A stretch of 64,000 bases of DNA from Pseudomonas entomophila L48 (GTDB taxonomy: Bacteria > Pseudomonadota > Gammaproteobacteria > Pseudomonadales > Pseudomonadaceae): the NCBI RefSeq assembly GCF_000026105.1, contig NC_008027.1, forward strand, positions 1,112,501-1,176,500, written 5' to 3'. This document shows positions 1 to 7,503 of the stretch, piece after piece; the stretch's first letter is position 1, and every line of letters begins with the position of its first letter. The notes beneath the pieces are model-generated. The model was not told the DNA's origin. It saw only the letters and a program-made list of their open reading frames with translations, and made no database searches. Made by a program: the position numbers and the translations under genes.

Positions 1-1332
1 ACCGTTGTCGCCGCTCCAGCCGATCAGCATGGCGCCTTGCTCGCCACCTTTGGAGCGCTTGATGTACTCGCCCCACTCGTAGCTGACGATCTTGGCCTTG
101 ATGCCGACCTTGGCCCAGTCCGATTGCAGCATCTCGGCCATCAGCTTGGCGTTGGGGTTGTAGGGGCGCTGCACCGGCATGGCCCACAGGGTGATCTCGG
201 TGCCTTCCTTGATGCCGGCTTCCTTGAGCAGCTGCTTGGCTTTCTCAGGGTCGTACTTGGCGTCCTTGATCGTGGTGTCGTAGGACCATTGCGTCGGTGG
301 CATGGCGTTGACCGCCAGCTGGCCGGCGCCCTGGTACACCGACTCGATGATCTGCGGCTTGTTCACCGCCATGTCCAGCGCTTCGCGCACCTTGAGTTGC
401 GACAGCGGGTTGGGCTCGTTGCTGCCCTTGACCTTGTCCATCACGTTGTAGGCGATGTAGCCGAGGTTGAAGCCGGCCTGGTCAGGCATCTTCAGCTTCG
501 GATCCTGCTTGAGCGGCGCGATGTCGGCCGGGCGCGGGAACAGGGTGACCTGGCACTCGTTCTTCTTGAGTTTCTGCATGCGCACCGAGGCGTCGGTGCT
601 GATGGCGAAGATCAGGTTGTCGATCTTCACGTCCTCGGGCTTCCAGTAGTCCTTGTTGCCCTTGTAGCGGATCTGCGCGTCCTTCTGGTACTTGCTGAAC
701 ACGAACGGGCCGGTGCCGATGGGTTTCTGGTTGATATCGGCGGCCTTGCCTTCCTTGAGCAACTGGTCGGCGTATTCGGCGGACTGGATGGAGGCGAAGC
801 TCATGGCGAGGTTCTGGATGAACGCGGCGTCCACTTCGTTGAGGGCGAAACGCACGGTGTGGTCATCGACCTTCTCGACCTTGGCGATGTTCTTGTCCAT
901 GCCCATGTCGGTGAAGTAAGGGAACTCGGTGGGGTAGGCCTTGCGGAAGGGGTGGTTCTTGTCGAGCATGCGGTTGAAGGTGAACAGCACGTCGTCGGCG
1001 TTGAACTCACGGGTGGGCTTGAAGTACTCGGTGGTGTGGAACTTCACGCCGTCACGCAGGTGGAAGGTGTACGTCTTGCCGTCGTCGGACACTTCCCACT
1101 TGGTGGCCAGGCCCGGGATCACCGCGGTGCCGCCGCGCTCGAACTGCGTCAGGCGGTTGAAAATGGTTTCGGCGGAGGCGTCAAAGTCGGTCCCGGTGGT
1201 GTACTGGCCAGGGTCGAAACCGGCTGGGCTGCCTTCTGAGCAGAACACCAGGTTGGTCGCGGCGAGGGCGGACGGAGCGCCGGCTAGCAAGCCTGCACTG
1301 ACCAGGAACGGGAGGACTGCGTGTTTGAGCAT
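1..1332 (-). CDS. dppA: Dipeptide/oligopeptide ABC transporter substrate-binding protein, partial (3' end outside window)
   Basis: The reverse strand is open for 444 codons from an ATG at 1332 to the window edge, so the C-terminus is missing. The N-terminus is a Sec signal peptide (MLKHAVLPFLVSAGLLAG, then APSALA before the mature protein). The mature part starts NLVFCSEGSPAGFDPGQYTT and continues with family 5 solute-binding features (FNRLTQFERGG, WEVSDDGKTYTFHLRDGVKF, IGTGPFVFSKYQKD). Such proteins bind peptides in the periplasm for a Dpp/Opp permease, whose genes would lie beyond the left edge. It lies in the same direction as the SIMPL gene, separated by a strong hairpin. An A/C-rich Crc/Hfq-like motif sits just upstream of the start. 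DppA is the best guess; another family 5 peptide-binding paralogue is possible. Confidence 0.85.
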   Translation of the reverse strand, partial: MLKHAVLPFLVSAGLLAGAPSALAATNLVFCSEGSPAGFDPGQYTTGTDFDASAETIFNRLTQFERGGTAVIPGLATKWEVSDDGKTYTFHLRDGVKFHTTEYFKPTREFNADDVLFTFNRMLDKNHPFRKAYPTEFPYFTDMGMDKNIAKVEKVDDHTVRFALNEVDAAFIQNLAMSFASIQSAEYADQLLKEGKAADINQKPIGTGPFVFSKYQKDAQIRYKGNKDYWKPEDVKIDNLIFAISTDASVRMQKLKKNECQVTLFPRPADIAPLKQDPKLKMPDQAGFNLGYIAYNVMDKVKGSNEPNPLSQLKVREALDMAVNKPQIIESVYQGAGQLAVNAMPPTQWSYDTTIKDAKYDPEKAKQLLKEAGIKEGTEITLWAMPVQRPYNPNAKLMAEMLQSDWAKVGIKAKIVSYEWGEYIKRSKGGEQGAMLIGWSGDNG

Positions 1333-1342
1333 GGTGGCCTCA

Positions 1343-1350
1343 TTGTTGTC
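1343..1350 (-). promoter_or_regulatory. Possible Hfq/Crc (catabolite repression) target in the dppA leader
   Basis: On the transcript strand the sequence GACAACAA lies about 11-18 nt before the dppA ATG and overlaps the region just upstream of the ribosome-binding site. It matches the pseudomonad A-rich motif AAnAAnAA at 7 of 8 positions. Amino-acid and peptide uptake genes are common Crc targets in P. putida. The match is short and imperfect, so the call is tentative. Confidence 0.3.
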
Positions 1351-1600
1351 ATTTTTCGAATTGAGGCGGCCTCGTGAGCCGACCTGCGGATACTTATGCA
1401 GGGGCCATTCCCAATGCAACACTCAGCAGGATGGTTGACGGCAAAAATGTGGGACGGACGTACATGGATGTCGCATCCATATAACTTTGGCGAATGTTGA
1501 TCGTTTGCGCAGTCGTTTGGCCCGTTAATTTCTAGATGTTTCGCGCCAAAAGTGACAAGCAGATGCACCCGATTGGGGCGTAGGAAAGGGCTGAAACTAC

Positions 1601-1630
1601 TGTCCGAGACGGTCTTGGCCGTCCCGGACA
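1601..1630 (-). terminator. Hairpin downstream of the SIMPL gene
   Basis: A 12-bp stem (TGTCCGGGACGG with CCGTCTCGGACA, one G-U pair) and a 6-nt loop lie 14 bases past the SIMPL stop codon. The U-tract after it is poor, so it may be a weak or factor-assisted terminator separating this gene from dppA. Confidence 0.5.
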
Positions 1631-1644
1631 TCCAACTGGATGGG

Positions 1645-2364
1645 TCAGGGCACCTGGACTTCGATCAGGCCATCGGCGCTCATGCTGACCTCACTGGTGC
1701 CGGCTTCGATATCGGGTGCCGGCGCGGCCTCATCGGCGGCGCCCTTGGCCATCATCGCCATCGGTGCGTTGCGCAGGTACGGGCGCGGGTAGCCGCTGCT
1801 GTTCAGGTTCAGGCTGACCACCTTGTAGCCTTTGCCACCCAGTGCTTCGGTGGCCAGCTGGGCGCGGGCCTTGAAGGCCGTGACGGCATCCTTGAGCAGC
1901 TCGTCTTCATTGCTCTTGCGGGTGGCGGGGGCGATGGAGAAATCCATGCCGCCCATCTTCAGGTCCTGCAGCAGTTCGCCGGTCAGCTTGGACAGGGCCG
2001 GGAAGTCGGCGCTCTCCAGGCGCAACTCGGCGCGCTCGCGCCAGCCGGTGATCTTCTGGCCCTTGGTGTCGTAGATCGGGTAGCTGTTGCGGCTGCCCTG
2101 GCTGATCTTCACCTCTTTGACCTGGCGTGCCTGCTGCACCGCCTTGTTCATGGTCTCGGTGATCTCCTTGGCCAGCTTGCCCGGATCACTGTTTTGCGAT
2201 TCGCTGTACAGCGTCACGACCATCAAGTCGCGTGCCACTTCCTTGCTGACTTCGGCGCGCAGCGAGACCTGGTTGTAGCGTGGCTCGTCGGCCGCCAGGG
2301 CGGGCAGGCTGGCAAGCATGCCGCAGGACAGGGCGAAGGCTTTGCTGCGACGGGAAATGTGCAT
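1645..2364 (-). CDS. SIMPL (DUF541) domain periplasmic protein
   Basis: 239 residues. An N-terminal Sec signal peptide (FALSCGMLASLPALAADEPR) precedes a SIMPL/DUF541 domain, the family of E. coli YggE and mammalian SIMPL. Family features include the early motif ARDLMVVTLYSESQNSDPGK and the late repeat around residue 180 (GYKVVSLNLNSSG). E. coli YggE is linked to lowered oxidative stress, but the molecular activity of the family is not settled. The ribosome-binding site AAGGAG precedes the ATG. The gene is monocistronic by layout, divergent from roxS and followed by a hairpin. The family call is firm; the function is unknown. Confidence 0.85.
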   Translation of the reverse strand: MHISRRSKAFALSCGMLASLPALAADEPRYNQVSLRAEVSKEVARDLMVVTLYSESQNSDPGKLAKEITETMNKAVQQARQVKEVKISQGSRNSYPIYDTKGQKITGWRERAELRLESADFPALSKLTGELLQDLKMGGMDFSIAPATRKSNEDELLKDAVTAFKARAQLATEALGGKGYKVVSLNLNSSGYPRPYLRNAPMAMMAKGAADEAAPAPDIEAGTSEVSMSADGLIEVQVP

Positions 2365-2522
2365 GTGGAACTCCTTGGCAATATATAAAGCGCGGAACGC
2401 TATTCATCCCACGCATGGCCGATCAGACCGGAGTGAGTGTAGTGGGTTCAAAAGTGCCATCATGATTCTGTGACAAAGTGTGGCGCTTTGCCGCATTGCT
2501 GCAGCGAGGCGCCTGGCTTCGG

Positions 2523-2528
2523 TATACT
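2523..2528 (+). promoter_or_regulatory. Candidate -10 element of roxSR
   Basis: TATACT lies 38 bases before the preferred roxS ATG at 2566. No good -35 is seen at 17 bp spacing, so an activator may be needed. If this is the -10, transcription begins near 2535, after the alternative upstream ATG at 2470. That supports the downstream start. Confidence 0.35.
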
Positions 2529-2565
2529 CCAGCCGATTTTCCTGGAGCACTCATCGGGAGAGCTC

Positions 2566-3822
2566 ATGCTCGCCGCCGCACATCCGCTGTCCGCTACACG
2601 CCAGAACCTCTGGCGCCTGACCTTCATCCGCATCCTCGTCCTGGCGGCCCAGGCCGGCTCGGTGGGCGTGGCCTACTGGACCGAACTGCTGCCACTGCCG
2701 TGGTTCTCGCTGGCAGTGACCCTGGCCCTGTCGTCGTTGCTGTGTGCCTTCACCGCCCTGCGCCTGCGCCTGTCGTTGCCGGTCACCGAACTCGAGTACG
2801 CCCTGCAGCTGGCCTGTGACCTGCTGATCCACAGTGCCCTGCTGTATTACTCGGGGGGCTCGACCAACCCCTTCGTCTCCTATTACCTGGTGCCGCTGGC
2901 GATTGCCGCGGTCACGCTGCCGTGGATCTACTCGCTGGTGCTGTCGGGGATCGCGCTCGTTGCCTACAGCCTGTTGCTGGTGCAGTACTACCCGCTGGAA
3001 ACCCTGCCACTGGCGCGCGACACCATGCAGGTCTACGGCATGTGGCTGAGCATCGCCCTGGCCGCAGGGGTGATCACCTTCTTTGCCGCGCGCATGGCCG
3101 AGGAACTGCGCCAGCAGGAAAACCTGCGCGCCGAGCGACGTGAAGAAAGCCTGCGCGACGAGCAACTGTTGGCCGTGGCCACCCAGGCCGCCGGCGCCGC
3201 CCATGAACTGGGCACCCCGCTGGCGACCATGAGCGTGCTGCTCAACGAGATGCGCCAGGATCACGCCGACCCCCTGTTGCAGGAAGACCTGCAGATCCTT
3301 CAGGACCAGGTCAAGCTGTGCAAGGAAACCCTGCAGCAACTGGTGCGCGCCGCCGAGGCCAACCGGCGCCTGGCCATCGTCGAGCAGGACGTTACCGCCT
3401 GGCTCGACGAAGCGCTCAACCGCTGGCACCTGATGCGCCCTGAGGCCAGCTACCGCTTCCAGCGCCTGCGCGACGGTGTGGTGCCGCGCCTGACGCCGCC
3501 ACCAGACCTGACCCAGGCCCTGCTGAACCTGCTGAACAATGCCGCCGATGCTTGCCCCGACGATCTGGAGGTGCGCCTGGACTGGGACGCCCACGACATC
3601 GTCATCAGCATCCGCGATCACGGCCCGGGCGTGCCCCCGGCCATCGCCGAGGCCATCGGCAAACCCTTCATTACCACCAAGGGCAAAGGCTTCGGCCTGG
3701 GCCTGTTCTTGAGCAAGGCCAGCGTGACGCGTGCGGGCGGTTCGGTGAAACTCTATAGTCATGAGCAGGGTGGCACCCTGACCGAATTGCGCCTGCCCCA
3801 TGGCAAGCGAGGAGATGCATGA
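2566..3822 (+). CDS. roxS: Redox-sensing membrane histidine kinase RoxS (RegB/PrrB/ActS family)
   Basis: 418 residues from the ATG at 2566, chosen because GGGAG precedes it and because the 32-codon extension from 2470 has no family character. Six hydrophobic segments fill residues 15-180. The loop motif GGSTNPF (97-103) matches the quinone-binding motif of RegB. The H-box GAAHELGTPLAT carries the phospho-accepting histidine (H213). C252 in LCKETL corresponds to the redox cysteine of RegB. The ATP-binding domain has NLLNNAADA, DHGPGVP and GKGFGLGLFL. The kinase reports the redox state of the quinone pool to RoxR and in P. putida tunes terminal oxidases. The stop overlaps the roxR start (ATGA), so the two are translationally coupled. 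Confidence 0.92.
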   Translation: MLAAAHPLSATRQNLWRLTFIRILVLAAQAGSVGVAYWTELLPLPWFSLAVTLALSSLLCAFTALRLRLSLPVTELEYALQLACDLLIHSALLYYSGGSTNPFVSYYLVPLAIAAVTLPWIYSLVLSGIALVAYSLLLVQYYPLETLPLARDTMQVYGMWLSIALAAGVITFFAARMAEELRQQENLRAERREESLRDEQLLAVATQAAGAAHELGTPLATMSVLLNEMRQDHADPLLQEDLQILQDQVKLCKETLQQLVRAAEANRRLAIVEQDVTAWLDEALNRWHLMRPEASYRFQRLRDGVVPRLTPPPDLTQALLNLLNNAADACPDDLEVRLDWDAHDIVISIRDHGPGVPPAIAEAIGKPFITTKGKGFGLGLFLSKASVTRAGGSVKLYSHEQGGTLTELRLPHGKRGDA

Positions 3823-4382
3823 TGAGCGAAGAAAACCAGGTTGAAGGCGAAGAGCTGCCGCACCTGTTGCTGGTGGACGACGACGCCACCTTTACCCGGG
3901 TGATGGCGCGGGCCATGGCCCGTCGCGGGTTTCGCGTGAGCACCGCGAGTTCCGCCGAAGAAGGTTTGAAGCTGGCCGAGCAGGACCTGCCGGACTACGC
4001 CACGCTGGACCTGAAGATGGAGGGGGACTCGGGCCTGGTGCTGCTGCCCAAGCTGCTGGAGCTTGACCCAGAGATGCGCGTGGTGATCCTGACCGGCTAC
4101 TCGAGCATCGCCACGGCGGTCGAGGCGGTCAAGCGCGGTGCCTGCAACTACCTGTGCAAACCGGCCGACGCCGACGACGTGTTGGCGGCGTTGCTCTCGG
4201 AGCACACCGACCTGGACACCCTGGTGCCGGAAAACCCAATGTCGGTGGATCGCCTGCAGTGGGAACACATCCAGCGCGTGCTGGGTGAGCACGAAGGCAA
4301 TATCTCCGCCACGGCGCGGGCACTGGGGATGCACCGGCGTACCTTGCAGCGCAAGCTGCAGAAGCGCCCGGTTCGTCGCTGA
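3819..4382 (+). CDS. roxR: Response regulator RoxR (RegA/PrrA/ActR family)
   Basis: 187 residues. The receiver domain has the acidic pocket VDDD (19-22), phospho-acceptor D64 in YATLDLKM and the switch region GYSSIATAVEAVKRGACNY. A Fis-type helix-turn-helix follows at the C-terminus (GNISATARALGMHRRTLQRK), which is the characteristic PrrA/RegA end. It is the partner of RoxS, a global redox regulator of respiratory genes. The start overlaps the roxS stop; a second ATG directly follows the first, so the true start may be 3822. A REP pair lies immediately downstream. Confidence 0.93.
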   Translation: MMSEENQVEGEELPHLLLVDDDATFTRVMARAMARRGFRVSTASSAEEGLKLAEQDLPDYATLDLKMEGDSGLVLLPKLLELDPEMRVVILTGYSSIATAVEAVKRGACNYLCKPADADDVLAALLSEHTDLDTLVPENPMSVDRLQWEHIQRVLGEHEGNISATARALGMHRRTLQRKLQKRPVRR

Positions 4383-4385
4383 CGG

Positions 4386-4459
4386 GTTCGCCGGCAAGCC
4401 GGCTCCTACGGGATTTGGCCGTTTGGACGATTACACGTAGGAGCCGGCTTGCCGGCGAA
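4386..4459. repeat. REP element pair (class GCCGGCAAGCCGGCTCCTAC)
   Basis: Two inverted copies of the P. putida REP core (left arm 4386-4410, right arm 4436-4459) flank a 25-nt spacer. They lie in the convergent gap between roxR and the 62-residue gene. The same class recurs in the window near 8876, 27523, 47214, 53058, 53581 and 62201. Confidence 0.9.
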
Positions 4460-4460
4460 A

Positions 4461-4479
4461 GGGCCGCCAAGCGGCCCCG
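4461..4479 (-). terminator. Weak hairpin terminator after the 62-residue gene
   Basis: On the minus strand GGGCCGC and GCGGCCC form a short stem followed by only three U residues. It lies a few bases past the stop codon at 4487 and may end the phospholipase-like operon together with the REP pair. Confidence 0.35.
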
Positions 4480-4486
4480 CCTTCTA

Positions 4487-4675
4487 TCAGGCTTTCACCC
4501 CCGACCGGTCAACCCGCACCGCCAATTGCCCGCTACCCGCAGGCGCCTCGAACGCCACCAGCCCTCCTGCCGGCACCTTGGCCCGGCCAATCACCTTGCC
4601 CGCCCGCAGCAGCTCCAGCGGCATGCCTTCCAACGACTGGCCCGAAGCCAGCTCCAGTTTGATCCTGATGTTCAT
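4487..4675 (-). CDS. Small conserved-looking protein co-transcribed with the phospholipase C-like gene
   Basis: 62 residues, starting MNIRIKLELASGQSLEGMPL and ending RVDRSGVKA. The ATG at 4675 is preceded by a strong AAGGAGGT ribosome-binding site placed in the 14-base gap after the phospholipase-like stop, which argues for a real gene in the same operon. There is no signal peptide, membrane segment or cysteine. Alternating hydrophobic residues suggest a small all-beta fold. I do not recognise the family. As the only partner in a LexA-boxed unit it could be an accessory or inhibitor of the enzyme, but that is inference. Confidence 0.7.
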   Translation of the reverse strand: MNIRIKLELASGQSLEGMPLELLRAGKVIGRAKVPAGGLVAFEAPAGSGQLAVRVDRSGVKA

Positions 4676-4689
4676 CTGTGACCTCCTTG

Positions 4690-6321
4690 TCACGCGTTGC
4701 GGTCGATGTAGGTGGTTGCCTTGCCGTCGAGGCTGGCGATCAGTTCCGGCGAGCCGCCGCGGAACTGGCGGAACAGGTTGCGCCCGCGCTGCTTGCCGTC
4801 CACCGGCACCTGCACAGTCGGGTGGAACTGGTCGGTCAGCTCGGCGTAGGTGCTCCAGGGGCCGATGTAGGACTCGTTGAGCTGCTCGGTCACGCTGAAG
4901 GCGTAGCGCACGGCATTGCCGCGCTGCCAGTTGAGGCCATCGGGCTCGCGGCGCTGCCAGCCATTGGCGACAATCGCCGGTGACCCGGTCGGCGCCTCGA
5001 TGTAGCCCGTGGGCTTGTTCGGCTTGTAGTCCTTGAGCAGCAGGTAGGTGCTCCAGCCCCACCAGTCGGCGGTGCGGTTGCGGTCGTTGAGGTCGTTGAC
5101 GTCCTTGCGCCGCAGCACGGTCTTGCCGTCATTGAAGTACAGCGGGGCGAAGTTACCGGGCACCAGGTCCTGCTCGGCGGCACGCAGGTCCGGCACCAGG
5201 CGCAGGGCGGCGTAGTCCTTGGCCAGCGGCACGCGGCCGTCGACGAAGGCCTGGAACACTTCGTCGGCCGAGCGCTGCACGGCGCGCCCGACCTGGCGGC
5301 GGTTGGCCACGTCGACCGTGTCGAAGTAGCGCTTGTCGCCATAGGCACGCCATTGCTCGCCCTCGGCGTTGCGCACGGCCAGGCCGTACTTGCTGTCTTC
5401 GTCGTGCATGAAGCGCGCGATCAGCGAGCCGACATCGCTGGGGGTGACGGTGTCGGCCAGCGCCTTGCGCGGCACCCGCAGGTGGCCGGCGGAGAACAGG
5501 TCGGTGAGGAAGTGGTCGGCGAAGGCGTTCATCGCATAGGCCAGTTGCAGGTCACGTTCGTTGCCGCTGGCACGCGCTTTCACGGCTTGCTGCAGGGCGC
5601 AGGTGTGGCCTGCCTGATAGGCCAGCAGGGCCCAGGGGCCGAAATGGTCCCAGTTGCTGGCGGCCAGTTTCAGGTAGCGGCCCAGGGGGAACAGGTCGGA
5701 GGCGAAGCTGCCGCCGCCGGTGATGCGGTTCCAGCGCGCCGACAGGGTGTCGCCCAGCGCGTCGTAGGCTTCGTGAGGCTGGCGGCCATCCTTGATGGCC
5801 TGGTTGGCGGCGCTGATTTCTTCCTGCATCACGGCCAGGATCGATTCGGCTTCGCTTTTCGCCGCTGGCAGGCGGGCGAGGGCGTCGAACGCCTGGGTGA
5901 AGCGCTCGAGGCGCTCGGCGTCGTTCGCGCCATCGGCGATCGGGCGCTCGGGCACACCGTAGAAGTCACCGCCCAAGGCGATCACCTGGCCGTAGGTCAG
6001 GCTCAGGCCGTTGGGCAGTGGCAGCGGCGATTGGTGGGCGGGGATACCGGCTTGCCCAGCCTCGAAGCGCAGCAGGGTGTTGTCACCGATGGCGGTATGT
6101 TCTGCGCCTTCAAAGAACAGCTCCGGGCCACGCTTGGGTGAAGCGGGCGGTACGGCAAAGCGGTGGTACTTGAGCGTGTGGTGCCCGTGCATCACCAGCA
6201 CCAGATGGCTGTCCGGGCCGGGAAGGGCGACGCCTTGCGTGTCGAATAGCTGGTCGAGGTCGGCGACCACCAAGCTGGCCTGGGCCTGAAGGGCCGCAGG
6301 CGGGGTTTGCATGCCTGACAT
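4690..6321 (-). CDS. Zinc-dependent phospholipase C-like protein, non-secreted
   Basis: 543 residues. The core carries metal-ligand motifs of the zinc-dependent phospholipase C / S1-P1 fold: D225 and H239 (14 apart), H270-x3-D274-x5-H280 in DHFLTDLFSAGH, then H306 followed by D/E residues. The 14, 4 and 6 residue spacings equal those of the Bacillus cereus PLC ligands D55/H69/H118/D122/H128. Unlike secreted PLCs there is no signal peptide (MSGMQTPPAALQAQASLVVA), and long N- and C-terminal extensions surround the core. The start is preceded by AAGGAG. A near-consensus LexA box lies 40-55 bases upstream, so expression is probably part of the SOS response. The exact substrate is unknown. Confidence 0.7.
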   Translation of the reverse strand: MSGMQTPPAALQAQASLVVADLDQLFDTQGVALPGPDSHLVLVMHGHHTLKYHRFAVPPASPKRGPELFFEGAEHTAIGDNTLLRFEAGQAGIPAHQSPLPLPNGLSLTYGQVIALGGDFYGVPERPIADGANDAERLERFTQAFDALARLPAAKSEAESILAVMQEEISAANQAIKDGRQPHEAYDALGDTLSARWNRITGGGSFASDLFPLGRYLKLAASNWDHFGPWALLAYQAGHTCALQQAVKARASGNERDLQLAYAMNAFADHFLTDLFSAGHLRVPRKALADTVTPSDVGSLIARFMHDEDSKYGLAVRNAEGEQWRAYGDKRYFDTVDVANRRQVGRAVQRSADEVFQAFVDGRVPLAKDYAALRLVPDLRAAEQDLVPGNFAPLYFNDGKTVLRRKDVNDLNDRNRTADWWGWSTYLLLKDYKPNKPTGYIEAPTGSPAIVANGWQRREPDGLNWQRGNAVRYAFSVTEQLNESYIGPWSTYAELTDQFHPTVQVPVDGKQRGRNLFRQFRGGSPELIASLDGKATTYIDRNA

Positions 6322-6360
6322 GATTTGCTCCTTGCAATCTCTGGATTGTCCATTTTTATA

Positions 6361-6376
6361 CTGTATGTATATACAG
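6361..6376 (-). promoter_or_regulatory. LexA (SOS) box upstream of the phospholipase C-like operon
   Basis: CTGTATGTATATACAG, extended TACTGTATGTATATACAGTG (6359-6378), matches the E. coli-type 20-bp LexA consensus at 18 positions. It sits 40-55 bases upstream of the minus-strand ATG at 6321, overlapping the AT-rich promoter (TATAAA just downstream on the minus strand). It is about 135 bases from the divergent AEC transporter gene and could touch that promoter too, but position favours the phospholipase-like gene. Confidence 0.8.
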
Positions 6377-6510
6377 TGAAATTCACTATATGCTGGATTT
6401 CTCCTACGTCAAGGTCTGTTTGTGCGGGTAACCGGCACCTGCGGCGGGCGCAAGCCCATGGCACTGACGTATGATTGCTCCCCTAACGAATACCCTCAGG
6501 ATCACGCTGC

Positions 6511-7452
6511 ATGCTCGCCCTTCTCATCCAGACACTGAACATCACGGCACCTGTGTTCGCCATGCTGTTCATGGGCGTGCTGCTCAAGCGCATCCGCTTG
6601 ATCGACGACAACTTCAACAAGGTCGCTTCGACGCTGGTGTTCAACGTGTGCATGCCGGCGCTGCTGTTCCTCGGCATCTACCACGCCGACCTGGCAACGG
6701 CGGTCAAGCCCGGGGTGATCCTCTACTTCATCGCTGCCACGCTGGTGTGCTTCGGCCTGGCCTGGTGCCTGGCGATCTGGCGCTGCCCGCCGGCAGACCG
6801 GGGCATCTACACCCAGGGCGCGTTTCGCGGCAACAATGGCGTGATCGGCCTGGCACTGGCGGCCAGCCTGTATGGCGACTACGGTATATCCCTCGGCGCG
6901 GTACTGGCCGGGCTGGTGATCCTCATGTACAACTCGCTGTCGGCCGTGGTGCTGGCGGTATACAGCCCGGACCTGAAGTCCGACCCGTGGAGCATCTGCA
7001 AGAGCATCCTCAGCAATCCGTTGATCATCAGTGTGCTGCTGGCCACGCCCATGGCTTATGGCCAGGTGCCGCTGCCCAACTGGCTGCTGACCTCGGGCGA
7101 CTACCTGGCGCAGATGACCCTGCCGCTGGCGCTGATCTGCATCGGCGGCACCTTGTCGATGGCGGCGCTGCGCGACAGTGGCCGGCTGGCGTTCGACGTC
7201 AGCCTGGTGAAAATGGTCTGGCTGCCACTGCTGGGGACGCTGGGCGCTTGGTTGTGCGGTTTTCGCGGCGCCGAGCTGGGCATCCTGTTCCTCTACATCG
7301 GCAGCCCTACCGCGGCGGCCAGTTATGTGATGGCGCGGGCGGCCAATGGCAACCACGAACTGGCGGCGTCGATCATCGTGATCACCACCTTGATGGCGGC
7401 GATTACCACGAACATCGGTATCTTCTTCTTGCAATGGGGTGGATGGATCTAG
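6511..7452 (+). CDS. AEC (auxin efflux carrier) family transporter
   Basis: 313 residues with about ten hydrophobic segments. Family marks are the N-terminal FAMLFMGVLLKRIRLID followed by VFNVCMPALLFLGI, the internal repeat half around residue 170 (LSNPLIISVLLATPMAYGQV), and the C-terminal FLYIGSPTAAASYVMA. AEC proteins are inner-membrane secondary transporters for organic acids such as malonate or malate; the substrate here cannot be read from sequence. The ribosome-binding site before the ATG is weak. It is divergent from the LexA-boxed operon and 50 bases ahead of aroP, with which it may share a transcript. Confidence 0.85.
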   Translation: MLALLIQTLNITAPVFAMLFMGVLLKRIRLIDDNFNKVASTLVFNVCMPALLFLGIYHADLATAVKPGVILYFIAATLVCFGLAWCLAIWRCPPADRGIYTQGAFRGNNGVIGLALAASLYGDYGISLGAVLAGLVILMYNSLSAVVLAVYSPDLKSDPWSICKSILSNPLIISVLLATPMAYGQVPLPNWLLTSGDYLAQMTLPLALICIGGTLSMAALRDSGRLAFDVSLVKMVWLPLLGTLGAWLCGFRGAELGILFLYIGSPTAAASYVMARAANGNHELAASIIVITTLMAAITTNIGIFFLQWGGWI

Positions 7453-7503
7453 CCCATGACAGCAAGCAACACTAACAATACGGCCTCATTGAAAGGACAC
7501 TTC

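Larger units (their letters stand above)
1333..1644. other. Intergenic region upstream of dppA
   Basis: About 310 bases without a gene. It holds the SIMPL-gene terminator hairpin (1601-1630) and, nearer dppA, the leader with GAGG ribosome-binding site and Crc-like motif. No convincing -35/-10 pair could be fixed by eye, and nothing else is recognised. Confidence 0.6.

Noticed and set aside
37..1239. 400-codon plus-strand frame opposite dppA
   Set aside because: The minus strand encodes a recognisable signal peptide and solute-binding protein across the same stretch.
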